A DNA stretch of 64,000 bases, from positions 31,793,780 through 31,857,779 of the forward strand of contig OX637401.1 in assembly GCA_951799425.1 (NCBI GenBank), read 5' to 3'. The DNA is from Ilex aquifolium. Taxonomy: Eukaryota; Streptophyta; Magnoliopsida; Aquifoliales; Aquifoliaceae. The position numbers were made by a program, and so were the translations under genes. Every line of letters begins with the position of its first letter. Within the stretch, counting starts at the first letter, position 1. Below the pieces are notes generated by a model. The model worked only from the letters and a program-made list of their open reading frames with translations. It was not told the DNA's origin and did not search any database. Shown here piece by piece: positions 1 to 11,200 of this stretch.

Positions 1-489
1 ATCTGAATCACAACAAGCTCAAGAAAAATAAAACTAACTATTTTATTATATAGATAGATGTAACTGCTAGGTTATTAAGCCTATATCAGTTTTATAATAA
101 ATGGCGGAACATATATAACCGATATGTCCAATAAATGGAAAATAGAGATTACAATTAACTGATAATTGCAAGAATTAAATTTCAATACAAAATAATTAGT
201 TAAGTAGCTTTTAAAACTTTTATTTATATTCTAACACTAAAAAGTGTCTTATTAATTAAAAAATCTGAAGGTGGTTCGGATTTTTATATGTTGTTATTAA
301 GATAAACATGTGTTTTTGTAATATTTTTCATTCATTATTGAGAGTTAGCTTTGACTACTCCATTAAAAATCTTAGTATAAGAGCAATAAATTTTGGTTTC
401 CATTACCAATATATGTAGTCAAATATCATAATTATCAAAGTTATCCAAACTGTCAATTGGCTTAGTTGGAGAATTCAAATTTTAAATGC

Positions 490-544
490 TAGTCCTATAA
501 AAAGCGATCCAACAACTACAAACCCATGACCTTACAATAAGAAT
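490..544 (+). promoter_or_regulatory. Core promoter of the PMEI-like gene
   Basis: A TATA-box-like string (ctataaaaagc, about 494-504) lies 41 bases before the ATG at 545. The short distance implies a very short 5' leader. AT-rich DNA upstream (1-490) holds no gene that I can recognise. Confidence 0.5.
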
Positions 545-1105
545 ATGGATAGGTTAATCTCACTAATATTAATCATTGTTTTCCTGTTTCCTCTCCTCCA
601 CTTACCCTCGAGCCAATGCTCTACTTTGATGGTGGAGAAAGGAGTCGATTTGGTGGAAACAACTTGTAGACGTACACAGAATCATGATCTATGTGTCTCA
701 TCTCTTCGGTCTGATCCTCGAAGTTCTAAAACAGATGTCAAAGGGCTTGCCCATATAATGCTTGAATTGTCTTTAGCTAAAGCCAAAGCTACTTTGACAT
801 ATATCCACCAGCTGAATAATAACACGAGGGATCCTATATTGAAGAGGTACTTTAATGTTTGCATCGAGCTATATGATGAGGATGCAGTGAAATATCTCGA
901 ATATGCAATTGCGGATTTAGACTCTAAGAATTATAAATCTGCAAGTACAGGTGCCGTTTATGCTAGTAGGGATGCGTTGGATTGTGAAGATGTTTTCAAA
1001 AACCCACCTACACCTCGTAAATCACCATTAACAAAAGAGAACAACGCCCTACATGAGCTCTCAAAAATAGCAGGAGAGATTGTCTACATTTTATGGTTGA
1101 AGTAA
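545..1105 (+). CDS. Plant invertase/pectin methylesterase inhibitor (PMEI) family protein
   Basis: A single uninterrupted frame of 186 residues. Residues 1-25 form a hydrophobic signal peptide, so the product is probably secreted to the apoplast. The mature part has the PMEI helical-bundle hallmarks: a first Cys pair (C41, C50) in a T-C-x8-C context, a third Cys (C106) in C-I-E-L-Y, and a fourth (C147) in A-L-D-C-E. In this family these make two disulfides. Family members bind pectin methylesterase or acid invertase one to one and block it; the target cannot be told from sequence. The length suits a stand-alone PMEI rather than the pro-domain of a PME. The ATG at 545 is the first in frame and follows a TATA box. 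The next gene, on the opposite strand, is a PME catalytic domain ending at 1839, so the two genes converge. No breaks are seen. Confidence 0.85.
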   Translation: MDRLISLILIIVFLFPLLHLPSSQCSTLMVEKGVDLVETTCRRTQNHDLCVSSLRSDPRSSKTDVKGLAHIMLELSLAKAKATLTYIHQLNNNTRDPILKRYFNVCIELYDEDAVKYLEYAIADLDSKNYKSASTGAVYASRDALDCEDVFKNPPTPRKSPLTKENNALHELSKIAGEIVYILWLK

Positions 1106-1838
1106 TGGTCCATCTTACTAAATAAGTTGCTGTAATACTTGATTACTTGCATGTATTATTGCTTAGATTATCAAACTTGTAAAGGCCTTCTCAATCAATT
1201 GATTAATTTAGTCCAATGAGCCATCTTTCGTATGAGAACAGTGGCAATAGATGGTAGTATGGTACCATTCATTATTATAACTCATGGAATTTTTTTTTCC
1301 AACAAACTCATTGAATTACCTCAATGAACTAAAGACAATATCATGCATTTCCAACTTCTTGGATTACCGCCGTAAAATTACAACATTTAGTATTTAGGGC
1401 CATTCATCGAGAGGGGAGTGAGAGATAGACAACGTTAATTAGAGAATTCAAGGAGGATGGACTAAGTGCATGAATGCATCTAGTATGTTAAATGTGATCG
1501 TCGTATACTCCTAGACTGAAAGGTAAAGTGTTGTAGGAATGAGAATATTGAGATATGTGTACAGTTAAATAAAAAAGAAATGATAGAATTATGAAGTGGT
1601 GTTAGGTTAATATGTCACAACTGGAGTTGTCTTATCTTAGATAATGCACTAGCACTTCGTTTTCCTAGAGGTCTATAATTAGTCATGCAATGAACTGACT
1701 AAATATCGCAAAGAAGCACTATATGTGAAACAACTTAATTTGATATTTATCGCTGATTACATATGAATATTGAAAATGTAGATCACAATGAAACTATACC
1801 AAATGGGAATGTTGGGTGACATTATTGTTTTGTCTACA
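1106..1838. other. Spacer between the convergent PMEI and PME genes
   Basis: About 730 bases of AT-rich sequence that must contain both 3' UTRs. I see no open frame, RNA gene or transposon end in it. Confidence 0.5.
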
Positions 1839-4638
1839 TTAGATCGATCTGGGGTATATGCATGGGATGTTCGTTGGAGGTAGCCATGCCAGATCTATGG
1901 TATATGGGATGCTCGTTGGACCTAGCCATGCCTGGCCATTAATAAAATTTCTCACAGCAAAATTTTCAGCTTCAGCCAGGCTCATGGCTTTATGACATCC
2001 TTTCCAAGTTATTCTATTGGCAGTGTTAGCTTTAGGACCGTAATTTTGATACTCCCCATAATATAGTGAAGAGAGTGTAGAAGTATCATTATCCCATTTG
2101 AATCATCCCTCTGGATCTATAATATAATCTAAGAAGGATTGCATTATAACCACAGTTGAAAATGGCCTCCATGGTCGGCCAAGATAGGTTTTTGTTCCTA
2201 GATTTGGGTTGAAATCTTGCGCAGCCATGATTGTGCATTGATAGAAATAGAATGATATCCCAGCTTCATCGTCATGGCTGTCCCTCCGTTGTACAGTTAT
2301 GACATTTGAATGCCTTTCTCCTGGATTATGAACATAAATGCCACAATTTTGAAAAACCACCTTGGCATTCCCAAAAATGATATCTGTGGTCCCTAATATT
2401 TCACATTCCTTGTAAAACTGGATACCCCTATGGACGTAAAGGGTATCTTGATAGCCTTCGAATCTACATCGGAAGAAGGAAGAAAATGTAGCACTGCACT
2501 TCATTGCTACAGCTTGTCCATTTGTTGGTCCAGCATCATTTCTGAAGGTTATATGCTTTGCCATAAAGCCAGCTCCATTTATGTCTGATAGAAAAAGAAA
2601 ATTAGTGATGTTTGGACCTCTTTATATATATGAAACAGTAGTAAGATTTCCCCCTAATCCCAACAGTATGTGCCCCGTAGATTACGTAAATAACACTACA
2701 AGAAAAAGGAGTTTTTACGGCGGTAAAGTGCTGTCATAAAAAGTCTATTTGCTGTCACAAATACTTTTTGTGACGGCATTGTGGCGGCATTGCCTCGCCA
2801 TAATAAGTGTGGTCTCAAAAGGTTTTTACGGCAGTAACAGTCTGTCTCAAATAGTATTTACGGCAGCAAGACCCTGTCGTAAATAAGTTGTCAAAAAAAA
2901 TCCAACACTTTTGTTTTTATCACGGTAGCAAAAGTGCTGCCTCAAATACCATATTTGGCTATCGTAAAAAATAGAAGATATATTTATGACGGCAACGATG
3001 CCGCCACAAAAAATAAAAAATTTAATTATTATAGACCGTTAATAACCAATGTTATATACCCTGTGCATATATACAGTACATACAACTTTTTTTTTTTTGG
3101 GTAGGGAAAGGAGGGAGGAAGGGGGCTTGAACCCTTGACCTCAAGAAGACAACTTTCACAATGTAAGAAATATCATTAGACCAAAGACTCATTGATATCC
3201 ATACAACTATCCAATTTAATATATAGATAAACACAAAAGTAAATATAATCAACATTTTCAAAAACATAGAAATATTTTCATATCCAAAAAAACAATCCCA
3301 CGAGTTAAACAAAATGTAAAGTATGCACTTTTATAAAACATAACGATATATGAGTACAAGAAATTAATGCAAAAAATTGAACATTCTTCCCGAACCATCT
3401 ACTCTCACAGTGACATCTGAAAAAAATATAAAATTATTGTTACTATACTGAAATAATATTTATATACATATATACAATAAAGAACTAAAACAAGTTAGAA
3501 TACACATCAACAGAGGGCCACACAATATTTCTCTGAACGGCTTGTCAAATTATGTAAATGACATATAAACGAGTCATATCGTATACATTTCTTATAATTG
3601 GTTTCACCAATACCTAATTTGTTTATAATCGTATCGTGACAGGTCCACTCGTTTACTAAACAGGTGGTTTAAGGAAGACTCAAACCCACTAATTTTATGT
3701 CGTGTTAACGGGTCGTGTCATATTTTGACACTCCTAATTTTGATATAAAAACTTGACTTTGTAGAGTTTAATTTTTTTTTCTTTGAACTAGAAATTGTCT
3801 TTTGATATTAAACTACGTAATTTTATAAAATATTACTTGTAACATGAAAAATAGTTGTTGCCAATACAAATTTTTTTTAGAGTTTTTCTTTTTTAAACTA
3901 TAAACTGTTTTTTTATCTAAAACAACATTTTAATAGTTTATAAAATATTATATACTACGGGAAAAATGGATGCCATAAATATAAAAAATTCTTTTGAATT
4001 TATAAATATTATTTGAGGCAGAAAAAACAGCTGTCTCAAATACAAATTTTTCTTTTTGAGTTTATGACACTATATACGGCAGAAAAAATAACTGCCACAA
4101 ATATTAACACAAACACGCTTTTCGTGACGGCAAACACAGCCGCCACAAAAAATTGTCTCAAATACGTCTTTTGTGACGGCAAACACATCCGCCGTAAAAA
4201 ATTTGTCACAAAAGCCCATTTTTCTTGTAGTGTAAGTACTAGTCAAGTTGAACAACATATGCATGAAAAATGGCATTTCTCTGTCTGTGATAAATAAAAC
4301 ATACCTACTGTGGCTGTTTCAAAGGTAACCAAATCTTTACCCACGATTTTATTACCAGTGATTATGGTCACGCCCATTCCATCTCCAATGAAAGAAATAT
4401 TTGTTTTTTTCTTTCCAACGACAACATTCTCAACATAAGTGCCTGCTTTAAGTCTTATGTAATATCTTTCCCTGCTATAATTTGGTGCAGCGTTGACAGC
4501 ATGAGAGATTGTGTTGAAGTCTCCAGACCCATCGAGAGCTACCGTTATATGAAATTCTGAGTCAAGCTTGCCTTGGACAGGCCACACAAGAGTGAGGATA
4601 ATAATGGGGCATATAATTTTCTGCACATTTGAATACAA
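1839..4638 (-). pseudogene. Pectin methylesterase (pectinesterase), interrupted by a premature TGA
   Basis: Two exons: 4305-4638 and 1839-2584, joined through GTATGT and an AG acceptor. Exon 1 gives a signal peptide (residues about 1-23) and the start of the beta-helix with the D-G-S-G-D-F motif. There is no N-terminal PMEI pro-domain. Exon 2 holds every catalytic residue of family CE8: Q135 (G-Q-A-V-A), Q157/D158 (G-Y-Q-D-T-L-Y), D179 (D-I-I-F-G-N-A) and R248 (L-G-R-P-W). After P-E-G (residue 271) the frame meets TGA at 2103-2105, where the family has a conserved Trp (TGG). The same frame then runs on for 87 more codons with normal C-terminal family motifs (L-Y-Y-G-E-Y, F-I-N-G-Q-A-W-L) to TAA at 1839. 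So one base change removes about a quarter of the protein. The near-intact tail suggests a recent event, or a sequencing error. The intron holds a CACTA element. Confidence 0.8.
2694..4232. mobile_element. CACTA (CMC/En-Spm) non-autonomous DNA transposon, complete
   Basis: The element starts CACTACAAGAAAAA and ends with the exact inverse TTTTTCTTGTAGTG, a 14-base terminal inverted repeat. It is flanked by a 3-base duplication TAA (2691-2693 and 4233-4235), as expected for CACTA. Both ends carry subterminal repeats built on TGACGGCA / GCCGTCACAAAA units (2715-3010 and 4010-4210), likely transposase-binding sites. At 1539 bp it has no transposase frame, so it would need an autonomous partner. 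A T-run followed by a B-box-like gggcttgaaccc (about 3086-3190) may be a nested retroposon fragment. The element lies in the PME intron; without it that intron would be about 180 bases. Confidence 0.9.
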
Positions 4639-5070
4639 ACATGTTAGTTCAGGACAGAAGTTTTTGCGTACAAATTAAAGCCATGGATCAAATGCTTATG
4701 CTTCTCCTATCAAGTTCAAAGCTTGGAATCTATGATAAGTATGCTGGGAGGCCACCCTATCGCTTAGGTATTTGGTTTGGCTGTAATGACGTCTCTCGAG
4801 CCGTCGAGCGTCTATTGAATCGTGTAGGAGGTCAAAGTCATCCTTTTACATTCCAACGTGCATGGAAGGAAACATGTTACCACCTTATTTCTACTCGAGG
4901 TCTGCTTGAGCCATCGCCAAACCCAAAACTTCAGCATTAGCTTCCTCTGTCAAGGGTTAGCAAACTTCCACTCGACACAAACTCGTTATGCTTTCCCAAC
5001 ATAAAGGAAAAGAAATGGAAAAAATGTTACCTCCATTTGGTCTAGACCAGCAACTTTTTCTTCTACTTCG
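4639..5070. other. Region upstream of the PME gene
   Basis: This contains the PME 5' flank. An open frame exists on the plus strand (4629-4940), but it has no domain I recognise and overlaps the PME start, so I do not call it a gene. Confidence 0.4.
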
Positions 5071-5087
5071 AACCTGTATAGTACTAC

Positions 5088-5335
5088 AGCATTGAGTGAG
5101 GTTGTTCAGTGAGTTACTGGCCAAAATTATCAGCCTGAAATTGGAGGTTCGAGTCTTGGAGTCCATATTAGGGCTCGGTAGTTGACCGCTATGCTAGCTT
5201 AGCTAGGTTCGTTCCCGAGAAGAGTAACGGGCGCGCAGTCAGGGACTTCATGATCCCACCAGTAAGGGTCTATTGTAGTGGTTTGTGGGTGCTCTCCTTT
5301 ACCTCCACCCCTTTTTTTGCCAGCTAAAAAAAAAA
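5088..5335 (+). mobile_element. tRNA-derived SINE-like retroposon with target-site duplication
   Basis: The 248-bp unit is flanked by a 17-base direct repeat, aacctgtatRgtactac, at 5071-5087 and 5336-5352 (one mismatch). It ends in a run of 12 A. Near its 5' end are a pol III A-box-like string (gttgttcagtga, about 5101-5112) and a B box (ggttcgagtc, 5146-5155), spaced as in tRNA-derived SINEs. Long target-site duplication, A tail and an internal pol III promoter together make a good case. I cannot name the SINE family. Confidence 0.7.
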
Positions 5336-6432
5336 AACCTGTATGGTACTACGGGAGGTTGGATTGCAAGGAATGCCTGAAAACAACTGTGGAAGCAAAG
5401 GTGAGAGAAAGGTGGTGTGGTAAGGGGCTATGGAAGCCTGAATTTATAATGCAGGTTCGTAACCTGTACAAGCAGATTATTACCACTTGGGGACTAGTAT
5501 CATGCAAATTCTGAAATGACAAATATATTGGTTTATATTGAGCTGGTTTCAGATAAGATGTATTAATGATGCTTTTGTGAAATTTTTTTGCATATTTTGT
5601 ATATCAAATGTCTTTTTCATCTTTCAGTACTGATTCTTGGGTGGTTTTGATTTTTATCTTGTTTGTGTCCTTGGCTCATTTTCTTTATGGTTTCCTGGTT
5701 TTTACATGTTAGAAGATGGGGCCTTTTGAAACAGCTGAGGAAATCTAATAAAGGTTTATTTTGAGAAAAATTAGGCATTGTATTAATGTAGGTCCATTTC
5801 GAGATGTTAGAATAGGTAGCTCATATTCAATATATGGAGAGATACACCGGGTTCGAATATAATGGATATGTTGTCGGAGCGCAGCGAATCCTATTTCAGT
5901 GTAAGGCAGCCGCTCAGCTCTTTCGTGGACGTAGGCAAGTTGCCGAACCATATAAAATTCTTGTGTTTATCTTCTAATTATTATGTTTCTTTAATTGTTC
6001 ATCGCACACAAATTACAACAACTGAGGCGTTCTAGTATACCTTCTATTGACATGAGGAACACCTACACATTTTTTGGCAAAAGCTCTAAAAGGATTAGGA
6101 GAGGAGGGTCGATGAAACCATTAATTAATGCAATTGGAGAAGGTATGGTAAGACACAATGAGAATCTATGAGATCAAATAGGATGCTGTTTTCTGATGCA
6201 CTGAGGCCTGATCAAAGTTGTCTTTGTATCCAAAATGTCACTGTGATTGTGCTAGGTGAACTACTCAGTGATTCTTAATGGACCACTTCTGAAGCTGCAG
6301 AGATCACAAGAGTATTGAAGCTTGAATACCTTACAATATATGGTACTTCTTTGAACATAGTGGAAAAAGATTCCTCTCTCTCTCTCATTTTCGATCTCCT
6401 TATTCTGGGCAATTCCCTTGGAAGTCTTCCTA

Positions 6433-6435
<3 letters not shown>

Positions 6436-6465
<30 letters not shown>
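6436..6465. repeat. (CT)15 microsatellite
   Basis: A pure dinucleotide run, followed at once by an (AC)n stub. The short frames across it encode only Arg/Glu repeats and are not genes. Confidence 0.9.
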
Positions 6466-6468
<3 letters not shown>

Positions 6469-6877
6469 ACACACACAAAAGCACTTTACAGAGCTTGGTA
6501 CATAGTGTAAATTGGGAAAGTCCTAACCCTCCCATACTACTAGCTTCAATCCCCCGAAGGCAGTATCGAAAATCCCACCAAATAACAATGTTAGGAAAAT
6601 CTGAACCACCATTACATGCACTGATATGGAATCAAGAGACCAGATTCATTCGTCATCCTGCATTAAGGCCCCAAGTATGAAGAAAACATCAACATTATCA
6701 ATTACCATATCATATCAAAGCTTTTTTATTTTGTGATTGTATCAAAGCCAATGGTGGCCATTGGTTTTTCTTAGGAGGATCGTAAAAAGATTTAGTTTCA
6801 ACTTCACAACCAGAGAATCGCTACATTGATAGTAAGAGTTAGGACTAATAAGAACCTAATTTGAGTTCACACAAGCT

Positions 6878-7068
6878 AGCATACTGTCATTTGATAGTTT
6901 AGGAAAGTGCCACATTTGTGCTTGTGTAAATAGCTTGCCAATATGGGAAGAGGAGAGAGTGATGTGTACCACCAAGCATACTGTCATTTGATAGATTAGG
7001 AAAGTGCAACATTTGTGCCTGAGTAAAGAGCTTGCGAATAAGGGGAGAGGAGAGAGTGATGTTTACAA
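6878..7068. repeat. Imperfect tandem duplication, period 97 bp
   Basis: The unit beginning agcatactgtcatttgatag occurs at 6878 and again at 6975. Both copies end in an agaggagagagtgatgt block. Several substitutions separate them, so the duplication is not very recent. Confidence 0.75.
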
Positions 7069-8058
7069 TTCTTTTGGGTAATTCTCCTAGTGATCACTCT
7101 GTAATTTTCTTTCAATGGATCTATTTTTGTTTTTTTTACCATTTTTTTTTGGGAAAGTCTAATTATTTTCACTGTAAAGTTCTGAAGTCTTTTACCATGC
7201 ATTTTCACTATAGGGCAACATTCATTCACAACCTCATAAAATTTTAAATTGCTTTTACCCAAATCAAAAAGGATAGGATTTTGTTTTGCATGTAAATTTC
7301 TCTGTTTTTTCTCCACCAAAATGTGGAGATGGTAAAGAATATATTCCCTTGTTGATTTTTTTCTACCAAAATGTGGCTTGTAAATTTGTAAATCCCTCTA
7401 CACTTTTTACTTTTGGTAGTTCTATACATAGGAGGTTGATTGTAAAGTAATAATTCATGGCCGTCTATATATAACTATGAGTTGCACAATATTATACTTC
7501 CAAGCATTGAATCGCTCATCACTCTTAATCCCGTATCTGTCTGATGTGGACTACTTTCTTCTTTTTTTCTGGTCAAGGACCAATTTTTTTTTTTTTTCCA
7601 TTTTTTCTTAGCCGAATTCCATCTCTCCCCTAAGCTTAATAATATTATGTGTCCTTGTATGGTTTATCGACATTTAATTAGATCGTGTAAAAATTTACAT
7701 AACTCATAACAAACCCGTATGTCTAAATTCGTATCATGTATAATAATGGTTAAGTGGTTCCTATTATTTTTGACTAAACTTGTTTCAATCTATTATTTCG
7801 CTGATATTGTCACAGTTCTGTTTGACACCAATTAGTAGCAGTGCAATACAGAAAACAGTATACTTTCGTAATTGTCTCGAATCTAAACCCAAGCAGCCCA
7901 GACATAGATCAAATTAACAGCAAAAAAATATAATCCAATAAATCCAGAAAAACATCTGCTAAATGTTATCTGTTCTTTCGTGAAGAAAATAAACAAAATA
8001 TCTAAAATGTTCACATGGAATTTACAAGAACTGCTTAAATTTTCCTCACCATAACCCC

Positions 8059-8061
<3 letters not shown>

Positions 8062-8098
<37 letters not shown>
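8062..8098. repeat. T37 homopolymer (A37 on the minus strand)
   Basis: This uninterrupted run lies about 130 bases past the stop codon of the poly(A) polymerase gene. Transcribed from the minus strand it would be an encoded A tract in the 3' UTR or just beyond it. The gene has nine introns, so the run does not mark a processed retrocopy of it. Confidence 0.85.
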
Positions 8099-8102
<4 letters not shown>

Positions 8103-8228
8103 GAGACTTCAAAAATTGTGTTTCATCGGTATCACTGAGATCTGTGCAGCCAAAAAAAAACCCCCCAAAATCTGTACGCAAATTGACAATATAACATAGG
8201 AATTGCTGGGAGAGACTAATTCCCCACA

Positions 8229-11200
8229 CTAGTACTCGACATTTCCACTGGTCGCCAAATATCCAACCAAGTAGTGAGGCAGATGCTTTGAGTACACAGG
8301 AGCCCCTTGCTGATTGAAATCTGGAATCCTCCAACACGCTTTTGTGCCCTTGGTCCTTCCACCATCAAACTCAGCAGCACTCTTAGGTAATTGGGATGCT
8401 TGTACAATCGATAATGCCATCTTTCCAGGGGGCCCTTGATACCCATTAGTAATGCTCTTCATAAAATCTTCTTCGACAGAATCTATGTCCACAAAATCAC
8501 TCCTACCCGGTTGTAGTCCCCAGTAAAGCACAATATTTGGTTCTGCTACATCCACGTCAACAAATTCTGTAGGATTGGGGTCACAAAAGCCTTCTACATC
8601 CTCCAGCTATGCAATAGAAAAATAAAAGCCTCCAAAAGTGTTAAAACAAAATTGTTAAATTAATAAAAAAAAACTCTGCATTGCAAAGAAACATTACTTC
8701 AAACGAAGATCCCCAAAATCATGAAACAATATCCTATCAAAAAAATATATGAAACGGCAACAAATAACTGATGGAGCTTTTACCCCAGAAAGTGAGCTTA
8801 TATATATATAGCTTGTATAAAGCTTGTTGAGACGTAAGTCCCAAGAAGATCAGCACGTTTTGTATTACATAACAGTCTTTTTATTAAATGGTAGAGATGA
8901 CTTGTAGAAACATGACCTTTGGACCCAACTCGAGTTTCCAGTTTTCATTTGTATTCTGTTTTTACTTTCTTTGTTTCAAGTTTATTTTCAGTTCTTCAGA
9001 CAAAAAACACATTTAGTTTGTGCATGTTAATATCGGTGTGTATGTAATTTGATGAGGGTGTATGTGTTTTTTTGTCAATGTGTTCATATCTATATAATAA
9101 AGTACAAGGAATTTTGAATCCCCCAAATTACAAAATTATTTGAACGTCTCAGATTGACTAATAAATATTCATAATTAATCCAATGGATGAAAATTAGCTC
9201 TCTAGGTTTAATTTTCCGCCCAAATGAATTTTGACCCGCCCACCCCGCAGTCTACAATTCCCCGGTTTCCTACACAGATCTCACCTCCTTCCCACACATA
9301 CACACCCTCTGTCATCACCACACACAGATCTCACCCCCTTCCCCCATTTAATTTAACACACAAACACCTTTTTGCCTCCACAAATCTCACACCCTTTCCC
9401 CCTCTGTCTCACACATACACCCCAGCCATCACGATGCACAAATCTCACCCCCTTCCCCCATTTAATTTAACACACACACTTCCTCAATTTACTCTCTCTC
9501 TCTCTCACACGCATAACCCCCCCCCCCCCAACCACCACGACACACAGCCACAATGTTTGGTGGCTTCCTCACACTCAATTTCGTTTCCGTAGACATTTAT
9601 TTTTGTTGGGAAGTTTGTAATTTTGTTGCCAATTGTTGGGAATTTTAGTTGATATTGATGTGGCTCAATACGATTTTTTGTTGAGATTCAATGTTGTGTT
9701 TTGACAAAGCACCAACACATTCCGTTACCGTGCCGTATGTGGTATGATGCGCCTTTGTTCCACACAGGCTCAAATGTATAAGTTATTCACATGTCACCAC
9801 ATTCAAAATACCTTTCGCATCCTCTCACAATTTGTAAAAAAAAAAGATGAACTGTTCACATTCACCAAAAAAATGACTTAAGCACATTGTTTGAATGAAA
9901 GTCATTACTGGTTCTGCTTGCACGCAGCTAAGTGTTCTTCGCTGCACTTTTTCTCTTTATTCTTCAAGTGTTTTTTTTTTTTGGGACAAATTCTTCAAGT
10001 GTCGAATTACTCAGATTTGTAGATTTTATTCTCTTCGCAACAGGTTGGGTTTGATGTCATTTTACTCAAGTCGATTAACTACGATTTGATCTAAATATTG
10101 GGGGATTCATATTCAAATATCATTTTTCCATATTGTTTATTGAATTTGTTGATGACGAAGCTTGGTTCTACCGACCCGGTAACAACATAGCATAATAGAG
10201 TTACGATTTCTTCGGATTCATTTGAGAATTCTTGGTTTGGGTCTGACATTTGAGTACATTTTCTTTATGCAGATTGAAATCACATAAAGACATTGAAGGA
10301 TTTTATAAAGATGTCTAATTCTAAGTTTCCCATTCTTAGTTTTCAATAATCTGTCATGTTATTTGGTTTAATGGTAATTGTTAGATTGAGGTAGTTTTTT
10401 GCTGCATAAATTGAATGGTAAGGACAACAAATATTGGGAATTGTTTATTGTGAATTATTTTGTTGTAAATTGTTGTGTTGGAAGAAGATGAAGTTGAAAA
10501 GAGCTGATTTACAGGTGAAGTTGTTGAGAGTATTCTTGAAAAGGCAAGTGGAGAAAGATGAGAAAAGATAAATGGAGAGGGAGAATGAGAATGAGAAAGA
10601 AGTGATGAGAGTTGCTTAACGAATTCCTAGCTAAATATTAGTTCATGAAATGTTTCTTCCTTATATACCAATTTTTCATTTGCTTGATTTAAGTTGCCAT
10701 TTACTTTGTTTTGTATAGAGTTTGGTTGCAGAGAAATTGAAGGAATGAAGAAGAAACTAAAGTTGGAAACTTTAGTCTCTCTTATTATGTGCATTAATTA
10801 CAACATCATCCAAAGTTGAAATTGAAACCTAATGTCTCTAATTGCAACATCATCCAAAGTTGGAGGGGCATTTTATAATTAACCCTTGTTTTAATTTCGC
10901 TTCGACAATTGTAATTTTTTTTATATTTGACGGTGCCTTGAGGCACGGATGATTTCTAGTATTTTTAAAAGAGTGTGTGGATGTTTTATCTGTTATAACT
11001 ATTATCAATATATAATTTTTAGTGCATATATATTTTCTACTTGTGTTTGAATGTATGTGTGTGTATGTTCATGAGGATGCATGTATTTTAGTAGTGTGTG
11101 GATTTTTGAATGTATGTATTTTTCTTTGTGTCGGTTTGTTTGTTTATACTTATATGCGCATGTGTTTTTTTATCAGGTGAGTGTTTGAATGTGCACGTAT

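Larger units (their letters stand above)
5353..8061. other. Intergenic region, no gene recognised
   Basis: About 2.7 kb of AT-rich sequence between the SINE and the 3' end of the poly(A) polymerase gene. It holds a (CT)15 microsatellite (6436-6465), an imperfect 97-bp tandem duplication (6878-7068) and several T-rich runs. Open frames here are short and match nothing I know. Confidence 0.4.

Noticed and set aside
4629..4940. 103-residue plus-strand frame next to the PME start
   Set aside because: No recognisable family, and it overlaps the start of the PME gene on the other strand.
5101..5155. Functional tRNA gene
   Set aside because: A and B boxes are present, but no cloverleaf with acceptor stem can be formed; they fit a SINE head.
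8062..8098. Poly-A tract as a sign of a processed retrogene
   Set aside because: The gene next to it keeps nine introns.
8229..8606. Isolated minus-strand open frame first seen as an orphan gene
   Set aside because: It has a splice acceptor at its 5' end and encodes the C-terminal part of poly(A) polymerase; it is the last exon of the gene starting at 16629.
9224..9592. Pro/Thr/His-rich frame of 122 residues
   Set aside because: Low-complexity C-rich filler of the Helitron, with no start context or recognisable domain.
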